Below, piece after piece: positions 1-8,006 of a stretch of DNA of 9,335 bases. Each line of letters begins with the position of its first letter. Within the stretch, counting starts at the first letter, position 1. This stretch comes from Burkholderiales bacterium (lineage in GTDB: Bacteria > Pseudomonadota > Gammaproteobacteria > Burkholderiales > Burkholderiaceae). The stretch is from positions 1 to 9,335 of the forward strand of contig CANFNO010000070.1 of the NCBI GenBank assembly GCA_947447845.1, written 5' to 3'. The translations under genes were made by a program, and so were the position numbers. Under the pieces are notes generated by a model. That model was not told where the DNA came from and made no database searches. It saw nothing but the letters and a program-made list of their open reading frames with translations.

Positions 1-2432
1 GGAGGTGTGTTGGCCCGTTGAGACGCGGAAGTGCCGGTCTTGAAGAAGGCGATGCTTTGCTGCAGCTGTTCGGCCTGACCGGAAAGCTCTTCGCTGGTAG
101 CAGCCAGCTCTTCAGAAGCCGATGCATTCTGCTGCGTGGCCTTGGTGAGTTGCCCCATGGCACCACCAATCTGCACCACTGACTCACTCTGCTCGGTGCT
201 GGCCGCAGCGATTTCCTGCACCAGCTCCGAGGTCTTCTGAATACTGGGCACGATGGCGTCGAGCAGCTTGCCGGCCCGCTCGGCGGTTGCCACACTGCTA
301 CCGGCCAGATCGCCAATTTCCTTGGCGGCCAGTTGGCTGCGCTCAGCCAGCTTGCGCACCTCGGCTGCCACCACGGCAAAGCCTTTGCCGTGCTCACCCG
401 CGCGTGCCGCTTCAATTGCGGCATTGAGCGCCAGCAGATTGGTTTGGTAGGCAATGTCATCGATGATGCCGATTTTGGAGGCGATCTGCTTCATGGCTTC
501 AACCGTCTGGCTTACGGCTTGCCCGCCCTGCAATGCTTCGGCACTGGTGGTGGTGGCCATGCCATTGGTCGCTGTAGCGTTGTCGCTGTTTTGCGCAATG
601 GAAGCTGACATGACATCAATGCTGGACGTGGTTTGCTCCACGCTGGCGGCCTGTTCACTGGCGGCCTGCGACAGCGACTGCGCCGTGGCGGATACCTGGT
701 CGGCCGCACCTGTGAGCGCGTCGGATGCGGCACGCACTTCGCCAATCACCTGGGTCAGGTTCTCTGCTGTGGAATTGGCGCTGGCCTTGACCTGCCCGAA
801 CAGGCCGTCATAGTCCCGCGTGATGCGATGCGTCAGGTCGCCATCGGCCAGAGCAGACAAGGCGCGGGCGGTGTCGTTCATCACGCCTTCGCTTGTGGCT
901 AGCAACTGGTTCATGGCCGCCGACAGATTGGCAAAGAAGCCGGTCTTGCCGTCAAGGCTCACGCGCCCGGACAGGTTCCCATGGGCTGCAGCGTTAACGA
1001 TGTTGGAGACTTCCAATTCGGATGCAATTTCTTCGGTACGGTCAATCCAATGGGTGATGCGCCCGATGGGCTGGCCGTTTTCGTTATGCACCGGGCGCGC
1101 CAGCAGACGCAGCTTGCGTCCTTGAATTTCCATATCCACGGTTTCACCAGATCGCACAGCCTGATCAAAACGCGTGGCGTCGTCGGGGTTCTTGAACAAG
1201 GTGCTGAGCTTGTTGCCGTAAAACGCGTCAGTGTTGAAACTCGATCCACCAAACAGCTTGAGCAACTCTTTGGCCGGTGGCGTGGCGTGCACCAGCAGCG
1301 CTTCGGCGTTGGACACGGTGACACACACGGGCAGGCTGTCGAGTGACAGGCGAATGCGCTGGTTAAAGGTTGCAGCCGCAGCGGCCTCCTTCATGGCGAC
1401 TTGCACCTGGTCCATAGCCTCGCTAATGCGCGCCTTCTGACCCGGCAGTCTGTCCATCTGGACATCCAGATTTCCGGCTGCGTAAGCCGCTACGACTTCC
1501 ACCACTTTCATCTTGACGGCGATGTGCGACTGCACCAGGGTATTGATGGACTGCGCCATGCTCTGGTAGCTGCCCTCCAGGCGATTGGTAGGCATGATGT
1601 AGTCCAGTGCGCCTGCCTCGTGCTGGCGAGCCATCTCGCTTTGTTCTGACTCAAACTGCTGCAACGTGCCTTGCATCTTGGACAGTGGCGCGAGCAGTTG
1701 GCCGATTTCACTTTGGTCTGCTTCAATGACCGTGTCAATCTGGCCCGAGGCCACCTGATTGGCTACACCCAATGCCTTTTTCAAGGGCCGGGTGATGCTG
1801 GAAGTCACCAACCAGGCCAGCAGCACCGCGCCCAGCACGGTGAGCGCCACAATGACCATCGCCGTTTGCAGAATATGGTCTGCACTGGTCACCGAATCCT
1901 TGACCTCATGGCGCATCAGTTCAACCTGGGATGCAACAAAGGGGACCAGCAGCTTTTGCAAGGCATCGCTGGCCGCATCAAAACTGCTCATTTGCTTATT
2001 GCCGACTTCCGGGCCACCGGCGACATAGCCTTTGGCCATGGCCTGCCCCACCTCAAAATAATGCGCCGCGCCGGTCTTGATATCCTGAATGCGCTGTGCA
2101 GAGGCCTTGTCACCCAAAAGCTGGAAATGCTTGTCGAATTCGGCCAGCGACGCATTCAGCGTATCGAAATTTTCCTGGGCGTTCTTGAATCCATCGTCCA
2201 AGCCATCTTTGCCGCGCGTGGCCGAGACGTCGGACAGGAACTGCTGAATTTGCACCACATTCTTGTCCATGGCGGCGGCAAGCAGCGCGTATTTCATGCC
2301 CTCGTTCTCGACCGTCTCCATGCTCAATTTGACTTGGCTGAGTTGTACGCTCAGCCAGAAAGTGAAACCGACAAACAAGACGATGGGCATTGCAAAGCCC
2401 AAAAGGATGCGTGCGCGAATGGAGAGCTTCAT
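1..2432 (-). CDS. Membrane-bound methyl-accepting chemotaxis protein, 3' end off the window
   Basis: The reading frame is open from an ATG at 2432 to the left edge, giving 810 full codons with no stop, so the extreme C-terminus is missing. Visible order: TM1 at about residues 9-29; a periplasmic helical ligand-binding region at about 31-189, of four-helix-bundle type by length and helical look; TM2 at about 190-210; a HAMP domain starting at ITRPL (213-217); a second HAMP-like unit around Gly320; a PAS-like domain at about 360-468; two further HAMP-like units centred on Gly485 and Gly531; then the MCP signalling hairpin at about 565-795, with the conserved tip around [20 protein letters not shown]. 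It should sense an external or membrane signal and control CheA through CheW. The ligand cannot be read from the sequence. The ATG lies 5 bases after the cheW stop, with only a weak AGG upstream, so translational coupling to cheW is likely. The fold class of the sensor domain is an inference. Confidence 0.95.
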   Translation of the reverse strand, partial: MKLSIRARILLGFAMPIVLFVGFTFWLSVQLSQVKLSMETVENEGMKYALLAAAMDKNVVQIQQFLSDVSATRGKDGLDDGFKNAQENFDTLNASLAEFDKHFQLLGDKASAQRIQDIKTGAAHYFEVGQAMAKGYVAGGPEVGNKQMSSFDAASDALQKLLVPFVASQVELMRHEVKDSVTSADHILQTAMVIVALTVLGAVLLAWLVTSSITRPLKKALGVANQVASGQIDTVIEADQSEIGQLLAPLSKMQGTLQQFESEQSEMARQHEAGALDYIMPTNRLEGSYQSMAQSINTLVQSHIAVKMKVVEVVAAYAAGNLDVQMDRLPGQKARISEAMDQVQVAMKEAAAAATFNQRIRLSLDSLPVCVTVSNAEALLVHATPPAKELLKLFGGSSFNTDAFYGNKLSTLFKNPDDATRFDQAVRSGETVDMEIQGRKLRLLARPVHNENGQPIGRITHWIDRTEEIASELEVSNIVNAAAHGNLSGRVSLDGKTGFFANLSAAMNQLLATSEGVMNDTARALSALADGDLTHRITRDYDGLFGQVKASANSTAENLTQVIGEVRAASDALTGAADQVSATAQSLSQAASEQAASVEQTTSSIDVMSASIAQNSDNATATNGMATTTSAEALQGGQAVSQTVEAMKQIASKIGIIDDIAYQTNLLALNAAIEAARAGEHGKGFAVVAAEVRKLAERSQLAAKEIGDLAGSSVATAERAGKLLDAIVPSIQKTSELVQEIAAASTEQSESVVQIGGAMGQLTKATQQNASASEELAATSEELSGQAEQLQQSIAFFKTGTSASQRANTP
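33..740 (-). repeat. Paralogous MCP signalling domain, copy 1
   Basis: Codons 565-800 of the membrane receptor align without gaps, over 236 codons, with codons 414-649 of the soluble receptor (3098-3805). By eye about 22 residues differ, roughly 91% identity. It is a coding duplication, not a mobile repeat. Confidence 0.85.
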
Positions 2433-2437
2433 GATGT

Positions 2438-2947
2438 TCAAGCCTGCTGGGCCAGTGCGGCCATTTCATTGATATCGAGCGCGCGCTCGGGCGCCAGAAT
2501 GACGATGAAGTCGCCCCCCACCTTACCCATGCCATAAATGAAATCGCGACGGATGGTGGTGCCAAATTGGGGCGCCGGTTCGATGTGGGCCTGGGCAATA
2601 TCGATGACTTCGCTGACTGCATCCACCAACAGGCCGAGCTCAAGCTTCTCGTCTTCGACCGTCGCGTCAAAAATGATGATGCACGTCTTTTTGCCCACTT
2701 GGGCGCGTGGTCGGCCAAAGCGGGACTGGAGATCAATCACCGGCACGACTGAACCGCGCAAATTGATCACGCCGCGCACGAAGGCGGGCATCAAGGGCAC
2801 GATGGTCATGTTGCCGTGTTGGATGATCTCGCGCACACAGCGGATGTCCATGGCGAAGACCTCTTCCCCCAGGGAAAATGTCAGGTACTGCAAGGCAGTG
2901 CCGGAGTCGACCTGGCCTTGTGGCGTGGGAGCATTCTCGACTTGCAT
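2438..2947 (-). CDS. cheW: CheW, chemotaxis coupling protein
   Basis: This 169-residue protein is the usual CheW size and links chemoreceptors to the CheA P5 domain in cytoplasmic arrays. A short, probably flexible N-terminus (1-18) precedes the SH3-like CheW fold. That fold shows [15 protein letters not shown], the REI segment, and the hallmark [15 protein letters not shown] at 59-73, whose Arg64 corresponds to the conserved receptor-binding arginine of enteric CheW. The ATG at 2947 has a GAGG about nine bases upstream and begins 12 bases after the stop of the soluble receptor. Lying between two receptor genes and downstream of cheA, it is the natural adaptor for both. It has no receiver domain, so it is CheW and not CheV. 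Confidence 0.96.
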   Translation of the reverse strand: MQVENAPTPQGQVDSGTALQYLTFSLGEEVFAMDIRCVREIIQHGNMTIVPLMPAFVRGVINLRGSVVPVIDLQSRFGRPRAQVGKKTCIIIFDATVEDEKLELGLLVDAVSEVIDIAQAHIEPAPQFGTTIRRDFIYGMGKVGGDFIVILAPERALDINEMAALAQQA

Positions 2948-2959
2948 GGCGTTAGGGCC

Positions 2960-5044
2960 TCAATAAGGTCTGAAATTGGAAGATCCGCCACCGCGAACCG
3001 CTGTGGGCGTCAGCGGGGCGCTCAGGCGCGGCGCTGTCCGGTTACGGCCCTTGTTGCCTGAATCGTGGCGACTCGGCACACTGGCACTCGATCCGCTGCC
3101 GGTATCAAAGAAGGCCACAGACTGTTGCAGTTGCTCGGCCTGGCCACTCAACTCTTCGCTGGTCGCGGCCAGTTCTTCAGAGGCCGAGGCATTCTGCTGC
3201 GTGGCTTTGGAGAGTTGACCCATGGCGCCCCCGATTTGCACCACCGACTCGCTCTGCTCAGCACTGGCAGCGGCAATTTCCTGCACCAGCTCGGAAGTCT
3301 TTTGAATGCTGGGCACGATAGCGTCCAGCAGTCGACCGGCGCGCTCTGCCGTGGACACGCTGTTGCCCGCCAGATCGCCGATCTCTTTGGCAGCCTGTTG
3401 GCTGCGCTCAGCGAGCTTGCGCACTTCGGCGGCCACCACGGCAAAACCCTTGCCATGCTCGCCCGCACGTGCTGCTTCGATGGCAGCATTCAGCGCCAGC
3501 AAATTGGTCTGGTAGGCAATGTCGTCCACGATGCCGATCTTGGAAGCGATCTGTTTCATCGCCGTGACGGTCTGGCTGACGGCGCCACCCCCTTCTCCGG
3601 CCTCTTTGCTGGTCTTGGTGGCCATGCCATCGGTGACGCGGGCGTTGTCGCTGTTTTGCGCAATCGAGGCCGACATCACGTCAATCGAGGCCGTGGTTTG
3701 TTCCACACTGGCAGCCTGCTCGCTGGCAGCCTGCGAAAGCGACTGCGCAGTGGCTGACACTTGGTTGGCAGCACCGGTGAGCGCATCGGCCGCGCCACGC
3801 ACTTCGTCAATGATTTCAGCCAGCTTCTGGAAGCTGGCGTTGGCGTCGTCTTTCACCTGGTTAAAGGCACCTTGCATGTCGCGCGTGATGCGCTTGGTAA
3901 GCCCGCCCTCGGCCAGTCCTGAGAACATGCCGGCCATGTCTTCCACAATCGCGCCCAGCTTTTCACTGGTGGCATTGGCGTCACGTTTGAGTTGGCCAAA
4001 AGTGCCTACGTATTCGCGCGTAATGCGCTGGCTCAGGTCCCCTTCCGAGAGGCCACCCATGACACGGCCCACATCGGAAAATAGAACCGAGGTGGTTTCC
4101 ACCAAAGAATTCACACCCGCGCACAGGGACTCGATCGGGCCACTCAGGCCCTGCATGGCAATGCGCTGGCTCAGGTCGCCGGCCTGCGCCGCCGAGGTGA
4201 CGCGGTTGGCTTGCTCCACCGCCGTTCTGAGCATGTTGGCAGCGGTAACTTCGGCGGTAACGTCGGTGGCGATCTTGACGATCTTGGCCACGCGCCCCAT
4301 TTCATCGGTTACCGGCGCATACACCGCCTGCAGAAAGATTTCTTTGCCCGATTTGGAAACCCGTTTGAAAACTTCGCTTTGGGCCTTGCCCGCATTCAGA
4401 TCCGCCCAGAACTGGGTATAGGCAGGTGCGTTGACAATCTCTGCCGAACAGAACATCCGGTGGTGCTTGCCCTTGATGTCGGCCAACTGGTAGCCCATGG
4501 TCTGCAGGAAATTGGCGTTGGCCTCCAGCACGTGACCACCCAGATCAAACTCAATGTAGGCATACGAAGCATCAATCGCCTTGAGGATGCCACGCGCATT
4601 CTGGCGCTCGACTTCTTGCTCGGTAATGTCATAGCGCACGCCCAGATACTTCATGGGCTTGCCGTTCTCACCCAGGATCGGTGCGATCACCGCATCCACG
4701 TAGTAAGGCGTGCCATCCTTGGCGCGGTTCTTCACCACGCCACGGAAGATGTCACCACGCCCGATCGTGGACCACATTTCCTTGAACACCGCTTTGGGCA
4801 TGTCAGGGTGGCGGGTGGTGTTATGGCCAAAGCCGATCAGTTCATTTTTGGGGTACTTGGACACCGCGAGGAACTTTTCGTTCACGGTGAGGATGTCGCC
4901 CTTTTTATCTGCCTCGGAGACGATGCTGGTGAGGTTCATGATGTCAGTGCGCACCTTGAGCTCAGCTTCCAACTCGGCAATGCGCTGCTCCATGGCACGG
5001 CCATTGAATAGGCGACCCAGCAATGACGATTGTTTTGCTTGCAT
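2960..5044 (-). CDS. Soluble double-PAS, poly-HAMP chemoreceptor (Aer/BdlA-like)
   Basis: The 694-residue protein has no hydrophobic segment long enough to cross the membrane, so it should act in the cytoplasm. An N-terminal helix (about 17-36) leads to PAS1 (about 37-143), which carries the Aer-type signature RHPDMP (78-83), MW at 90-91 and KNRAKDG (105-111). PAS2 follows (about 150-265), with HHRMFC at 194-199. Next come three HAMP-like units marked by GDLSQRI, GDLSQRI and GGLTKRI motifs at Gly289, Gly335 and Gly380, spaced 46 and 45 residues. The MCP hairpin covers about 414-648, and a flexible basic, Ser/Gly/Pro-rich tail ends in NFRPY. Aer-type PAS domains usually bind FAD and some relatives bind haem, so an internal redox, oxygen or energy signal is likely, but the cofactor cannot be shown here. 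PAS-PAS-MCP order also recalls BdlA of Pseudomonas. The start is supported by GGAG eight bases upstream of ATG. Confidence 0.93.
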   Translation of the reverse strand: MQAKQSSLLGRLFNGRAMEQRIAELEAELKVRTDIMNLTSIVSEADKKGDILTVNEKFLAVSKYPKNELIGFGHNTTRHPDMPKAVFKEMWSTIGRGDIFRGVVKNRAKDGTPYYVDAVIAPILGENGKPMKYLGVRYDITEQEVERQNARGILKAIDASYAYIEFDLGGHVLEANANFLQTMGYQLADIKGKHHRMFCSAEIVNAPAYTQFWADLNAGKAQSEVFKRVSKSGKEIFLQAVYAPVTDEMGRVAKIVKIATDVTAEVTAANMLRTAVEQANRVTSAAQAGDLSQRIAMQGLSGPIESLCAGVNSLVETTSVLFSDVGRVMGGLSEGDLSQRITREYVGTFGQLKRDANATSEKLGAIVEDMAGMFSGLAEGGLTKRITRDMQGAFNQVKDDANASFQKLAEIIDEVRGAADALTGAANQVSATAQSLSQAASEQAASVEQTTASIDVMSASIAQNSDNARVTDGMATKTSKEAGEGGGAVSQTVTAMKQIASKIGIVDDIAYQTNLLALNAAIEAARAGEHGKGFAVVAAEVRKLAERSQQAAKEIGDLAGNSVSTAERAGRLLDAIVPSIQKTSELVQEIAAASAEQSESVVQIGGAMGQLSKATQQNASASEELAATSEELSGQAEQLQQSVAFFDTGSGSSASVPSRHDSGNKGRNRTAPRLSAPLTPTAVRGGGSSNFRPY
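3098..3805 (-). repeat. Paralogous MCP signalling domain, copy 2
   Basis: This is the partner of 33-740, in the soluble receptor. Protein identity is high, but synonymous codon positions differ often. In the tip region (3416-3517 against 351-452) 14 of 34 codons differ while all 34 amino acids are the same. Confidence 0.85.
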
Positions 5045-5051
5045 TAAATTT

Positions 5052-5056
5052 TCTCC
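5052..5056 (-). promoter_or_regulatory. Shine-Dalgarno sequence of the soluble receptor
   Basis: On the minus strand GGAGA sits eight bases before the ATG at 5044, inside the 43-base AT-rich gap after cheA. It supports that ATG as the start. The gap also holds a run of seven A residues and no hairpin that I can see. Confidence 0.75.
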
Positions 5057-5087
5057 AAGTATTTTTTTGTGATTGACCGTTATCCGC

Positions 5088-7268
5088 TCAGGTCGCAGCG
5101 ACCGGTGCGTCCGCGCCCGTGATCAATTCACCCAGCGAAACCACATCCAGGATCAGCGCCACTTCGCCATTGCCCAGAATGCTGGAGCCGGAAATTCCGC
5201 GCAATGTTTTAAACAGGCGTCCCAGCGGCTTGATCACCGTCTGGTTCTGACCCAGAAGCACCTCCACCTCGATGCCATATTTGCCGCGCGGTGAATGCAC
5301 CACGACGACGCTGACGCGTTCGGGCAAATCCGACTCGACCGTATAGAGGGTGCGCAAACGCACTACCGGCAGCACTGCGCCGCGCAGTTCCACACAATGG
5401 CGACCACGCTCGTCCACCCGCACGTTATCGCCACCGGACTCGATTACTTCCACCACGGATTCCAGCGGCAGCACAAACTTGGACTTGCCCACGCCCACCA
5501 TGAAACCGTCGATGATGGCCAGCGTCAGCGGCAGGCGAATGTCCACTTGCAAGCCCTTGCCCGGATTGCTATTCAAACGCAAGCTACCCCGCAAGGCCTC
5601 GATATTGCGGCGCACCACATCCATGCCCACACCGCGACCCGACAGGTTGGTGACCTGCTCGGCGGTTGAAAAGCCGGGCTCGAAGATCAGCATATTGATA
5701 TCGTCATCCGAGGGCACGATGCCGGGCTCGACCAGACCCCGGTTCCAGGCGCGTTGCAGCACGCGCTCGCGGTTGATGCCGCGGCCATCGTCCTCGATGC
5801 GAATCAGGATGGCACCGGTTTCGTGGCGCGCGCTCAAGGTCAGCTTGCCGGCGGCCGGTTTGCCCGCAGCAATACGCTCCTGCGGCGGCTCCAGGCCATG
5901 GTCCAGCGAGTTGCGCACCAAGTGCATCAGCGGGTCAGCAATCTTCTCGACCATGGATTTGTCGAGCTCTGCGTCGCCGCCCACAATTTCAAAATTGACT
6001 TCCTTGCCCAGGCTGGAGGCCGTGTCGCGCACCACGCGGCGGAAGCGGCTAAAGGTCTCGCCCACCGGCACCATGCGCAGACCCAGGGTGCCGTTACGAA
6101 TTTCCTCAATCAGGCTGTTCATGTGCAGATTGGCTTCGATCAGCGCCTCACCATGGGTCTCGCGCGCCAGCAAGGTGGCACCGGCCCCTGCAATCACCAG
6201 TTCGCCCAGCAGATTGATCACGGCGTCAAGCCGGTCTGCCTGGACACGGATGTAGCGCTCCTCGGACGGCGCTGCCTCGCGCATCTTTTGTTGCTTGCCC
6301 AGAGCTGCGGCCACCACTTCGGGCGCAACGCCAGCTTGGGCTTCCAGCAAATCACCAATCTTGGGTTTGGCCACTGCAGGCATGCCACGGCTGGACTGCT
6401 GCGTGCTCAGCACCTGCGCCAGCTTGTCTTGCGTCACCGCACCCACAGAGACCAGCATGTCGCCCAGACGGGGCGTGCCCGGAATTTCATCAATGGCACG
6501 TGCCAGCTTTTGCTCGGGCGTTTCGGGCGCCACCACGTCAAGCTCGCAGTCGTCAATCACAAAGCTGAAGGCCCCCTCGATATCCTCGCGACTGGCCGTG
6601 GTTTGCAATTGCATGACGAAGCTGAGGTAGCAGCTTTCGGGATTGAGATTGACCAGGGGCGGCACACCATCCACGCCGCAATGTACCGACAGCACCTGAC
6701 CCATGCCGTGCAGATAGCGGGAAATCGACAATGGGTCCATTCCATTGCGAAAGGTCTCCTGACCGAAACGCGCTGAGATGCTCCAGACGCGCATTTGCTC
6801 TGGCGCTTTGCCGGCAGACTCGCTGGCGCTAGGCGCTGCGGGCGCTGCCGCCGGGCCGCCTTCGGTCAGCGCACGCAACTGCACCACGAGATCGGCGCGC
6901 AATTCCTTTTGCTCAGGCGTGTCGGCACTCTCATCGGCTGCCGTGTCCACCAGGAACTTGATCTGGTCGTTGCACTGCAAAAGCAAGGTGCTGATCTCCG
7001 GGTTGAGCACCAGATCGCCATCGCGCATCTTGTCCAGCAAGGTCTCCACATGGTGGGTAAATTCCACCACCCGGTTCAGGCCGAAAATGCCAGCGGAGCC
7101 TTTAACGGTGTGGGCGCAGCGGAACAGTGAGTCCAACAGTTCGCGGTTGTCGGGCTGCTCTTCGAGCTCCAGCAACAGGGTTTCAATGGCTTCGATTTGC
7201 TCAGCGGCTTCGCTGATAAAGGCCGGCATGGCCTGCGCGATAAATGCCAGATCAGCGTCCATGCTCAT
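5088..7268 (-). CDS. cheA: CheA, chemotaxis sensor histidine kinase
   Basis: This 726-residue kinase phosphorylates itself in receptor arrays and passes phosphate to response regulators. Domains in order: HPt/P1 (about 5-135) with the phospho-acceptor in AHTVKGSAG (His53); an Ala/Pro linker; a P2-like domain (about 158-247) of the kind with a G-x-DP-L-x-I motif and [10 protein letters not shown], unlike enteric P2; two tandem 24-residue motifs at 267-290 and 303-326; the P3 dimerisation helices (about 337-405); the ATPase with N box [10 protein letters not shown] (Asn453), G1 box DDGRG (493-497), F box FEPGFST (529-535) and G2 box GRGVGMD (544-550); and the CheW-like P5 domain (about 585-720). 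All key kinase residues are present and no receiver domain is attached. The ATG overlaps the stop of the STAS gene as ATGA, and CCGGAG lies about seven bases upstream. A second in-frame ATG two codons later is a possible alternative start. Confidence 0.97.
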   Translation of the reverse strand: MSMDADLAFIAQAMPAFISEAAEQIEAIETLLLELEEQPDNRELLDSLFRCAHTVKGSAGIFGLNRVVEFTHHVETLLDKMRDGDLVLNPEISTLLLQCNDQIKFLVDTAADESADTPEQKELRADLVVQLRALTEGGPAAAPAAPSASESAGKAPEQMRVWSISARFGQETFRNGMDPLSISRYLHGMGQVLSVHCGVDGVPPLVNLNPESCYLSFVMQLQTTASREDIEGAFSFVIDDCELDVVAPETPEQKLARAIDEIPGTPRLGDMLVSVGAVTQDKLAQVLSTQQSSRGMPAVAKPKIGDLLEAQAGVAPEVVAAALGKQQKMREAAPSEERYIRVQADRLDAVINLLGELVIAGAGATLLARETHGEALIEANLHMNSLIEEIRNGTLGLRMVPVGETFSRFRRVVRDTASSLGKEVNFEIVGGDAELDKSMVEKIADPLMHLVRNSLDHGLEPPQERIAAGKPAAGKLTLSARHETGAILIRIEDDGRGINRERVLQRAWNRGLVEPGIVPSDDDINMLIFEPGFSTAEQVTNLSGRGVGMDVVRRNIEALRGSLRLNSNPGKGLQVDIRLPLTLAIIDGFMVGVGKSKFVLPLESVVEVIESGGDNVRVDERGRHCVELRGAVLPVVRLRTLYTVESDLPERVSVVVVHSPRGKYGIEVEVLLGQNQTVIKPLGRLFKTLRGISGSSILGNGEVALILDVVSLGELITGADAPVAAT
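6291..6470 (-). other. Tandem MshEN-like motif pair inside cheA
   Basis: CheA residues 267-290 ([20 protein letters not shown], then LSTQ) and 303-326 ([20 protein letters not shown], then LGKQ) align over 24 residues without gaps. They share the shape (R/K)-(L/I)-G-x-x-L, a turn glycine near position 10, hydrophobic residues at 17 and 21, and Gln at 24. This is close to the 24-residue motif described for MshEN cyclic-di-GMP-binding domains. The first copy fits well; the second is degenerate at the turn, with AG in place of Gly-hydrophobic. The spacer here is 12 residues, against 5 in the described MshEN tandem. Nucleotide binding is therefore only a possibility. Confidence 0.55.
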
Positions 7269-7564
7269 GAGGAGGCTCCGGTCTTGAGATAGCGGCTGTC
7301 CAGCCAGTTGGAAAATCCCATGGTGCGACAGGCCTCGACAAAGGCTGTACTGGCTTCCACCAGGTGCCAGCGTTGCTCGCCGTGGCCCAGCGCGGCCAGC
7401 AGTTGCAAGCCCGATCCGTCCACTTCCTGCACGTCGCGTGCCGAAACTTCCAGATACTCCCGGCCCTTGGGCGCCTGCTCGGCCACCCAGGCCAATAAAG
7501 CGTCCCGCGTTTCCAGCGTGCTGTAAATATTCAGTTCGGCCGGCAATTCAAAGCGTTCTTGCAT
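7265..7564 (-). CDS. Single STAS-domain protein (anti-anti-sigma-like)
   Basis: This small cytoplasmic protein of 99 residues consists of essentially one STAS domain. The core EVDGSGLQLLAAL (47-59) holds the Asp-Gly-Ser-Gly loop, in which Ser51 sits where SpoIIAA-type proteins carry their phosphorylatable serine. The frame could be extended upstream to 7630, but the ATG at 7564 is preferred: it has a good GAGGGAGA ribosome site five bases away, and the upstream extension has no STAS similarity. The stop overlaps the cheA start (ATGA), so the two are probably translationally coupled and made in similar amounts. STAS proteins occur in some chemosensory clusters, but their role there is poorly defined. 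No anti-sigma kinase or phosphatase partner is in view. Confidence 0.85.
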   Translation of the reverse strand: MQERFELPAELNIYSTLETRDALLAWVAEQAPKGREYLEVSARDVQEVDGSGLQLLAALGHGEQRWHLVEASTAFVEACRTMGFSNWLDSRYLKTGASS

Positions 7565-7568
7565 GTTC

Positions 7569-7576
7569 TCTCCCTC
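7569..7576 (-). promoter_or_regulatory. Shine-Dalgarno sequence of the STAS gene
   Basis: GAGGGAGA on the minus strand ends five bases before the ATG at 7564. It decides the start of the STAS gene in favour of this ATG over the longer open frame that reaches 7630. Confidence 0.8.
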
Positions 7577-7593
7577 TAGCATTCGGGCCTTGG

Positions 7594-7613
7594 CGACCCG
7601 ACGTAGGGGGTCG
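7594..7613 (-). other. Inverted repeat in the cheY-STAS gap
   Basis: In the 67-base gap between the receiver gene and the STAS gene, CGACCC and GGGTCG form a perfect 6-bp GC-rich stem around an 8-base loop. No U-run follows on the minus strand, so it is unlikely to be a full intrinsic terminator. It could affect mRNA stability or partly attenuate transcription, or be chance in GC-rich DNA. Confidence 0.35.
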
Positions 7614-7631
7614 ATCGGCCCTATGGACACC

Positions 7632-7997
7632 CTAGGTGCAAAGCTTGGAAACAGCGTTTACCAATTGGGTGGGCGCAAAGGGTTTAACCATCCAAGCTTT
7701 GGCACCTGCCGCCTTGCCTTGCTCTTTTTTCTCTTCCTGGCTCTCGGTGGTGAGCATCAGAATCGGCAAAAATTTGTAGGCGGGTAATTGCTTGGCTGCC
7801 TTGACAAACTCAATTCCGTTCATCACCGGCATGTTCACATCGCAGACCACCATATTGATCTGGCGGCCATCCAGCAGCGCCAGGGCCGCCTGACCGTCGC
7901 CCGCTTCGAGCACGTTGTAGCCCGCACCCGTCAAAGCCATCTTCACCACTTGGCGCAAGCTTGCGGAGTCATCCACCACCAATATCGTCTTTGCCAT
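7632..7997 (-). CDS. cheY: CheY-type single-domain response regulator
   Basis: This 121-residue protein is one receiver domain with no output domain, the expected phosphate acceptor of the CheA encoded downstream. The active-site set is complete: the acidic pair Asp9-Asp10, the phospho-acceptor Asp53 in VVCDVNMPVMNG, Thr83 in LMLTTES and Lys105 in VKPF. The switch position equivalent to Tyr106 of E. coli CheY holds Trp102, still aromatic. The ATG at 7997 follows the upstream stop by nine bases with GAGGGTGAT between, a good ribosome site, so it is coupled to the CheZ-like gene. Whether it acts on the flagellar motor, on pili or elsewhere cannot be told from the sequence. The cheY symbol is by family and place in the cluster. 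Confidence 0.93.
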   Translation of the reverse strand: MAKTILVVDDSASLRQVVKMALTGAGYNVLEAGDGQAALALLDGRQINMVVCDVNMPVMNGIEFVKAAKQLPAYKFLPILMLTTESQEEKKEQGKAAGAKAWMVKPFAPTQLVNAVSKLCT

Positions 7998-8006
7998 ATC
8001 ACCCTC

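Noticed and set aside
1671..2537. 288-residue plus-strand open frame spanning the cheW-receptor junction
   Set aside because: It is antisense to both real genes, crosses their boundary, and has no domain signature or ribosome site.
2110..2736. 208-residue minus-strand open frame overlapping cheW and the membrane receptor
   Set aside because: It is an out-of-frame shadow. The cheW frame and the receptor frame both encode clear family motifs over the same DNA.
33..3805. Recent gene conversion between the two receptor signalling domains
   Set aside because: A recent event would leave long identical DNA tracts. The most conserved segment still differs at 14 of 34 codons, all synonymous.
3519..4421. 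300-residue open frame on the plus strand opposite the soluble receptor
   Set aside because: It is antisense to a well-supported MCP gene, has no recognisable domain, and is the expected stop-poor shadow frame of a GC-rich helical coding region.
5754..6776. 340-residue open frame on the plus strand opposite cheA
   Set aside because: It lies entirely within cheA in antisense, its translation is low-complexity (His/Gln/Arg/Ala-rich) with no family likeness, and cheA is intact.
7565..7630. Upstream extension of the STAS frame to 7630
   Set aside because: The extra 22 residues are not STAS-like, they run through the hairpin region, and the ATG at 7564 has a strong, well-spaced Shine-Dalgarno sequence.
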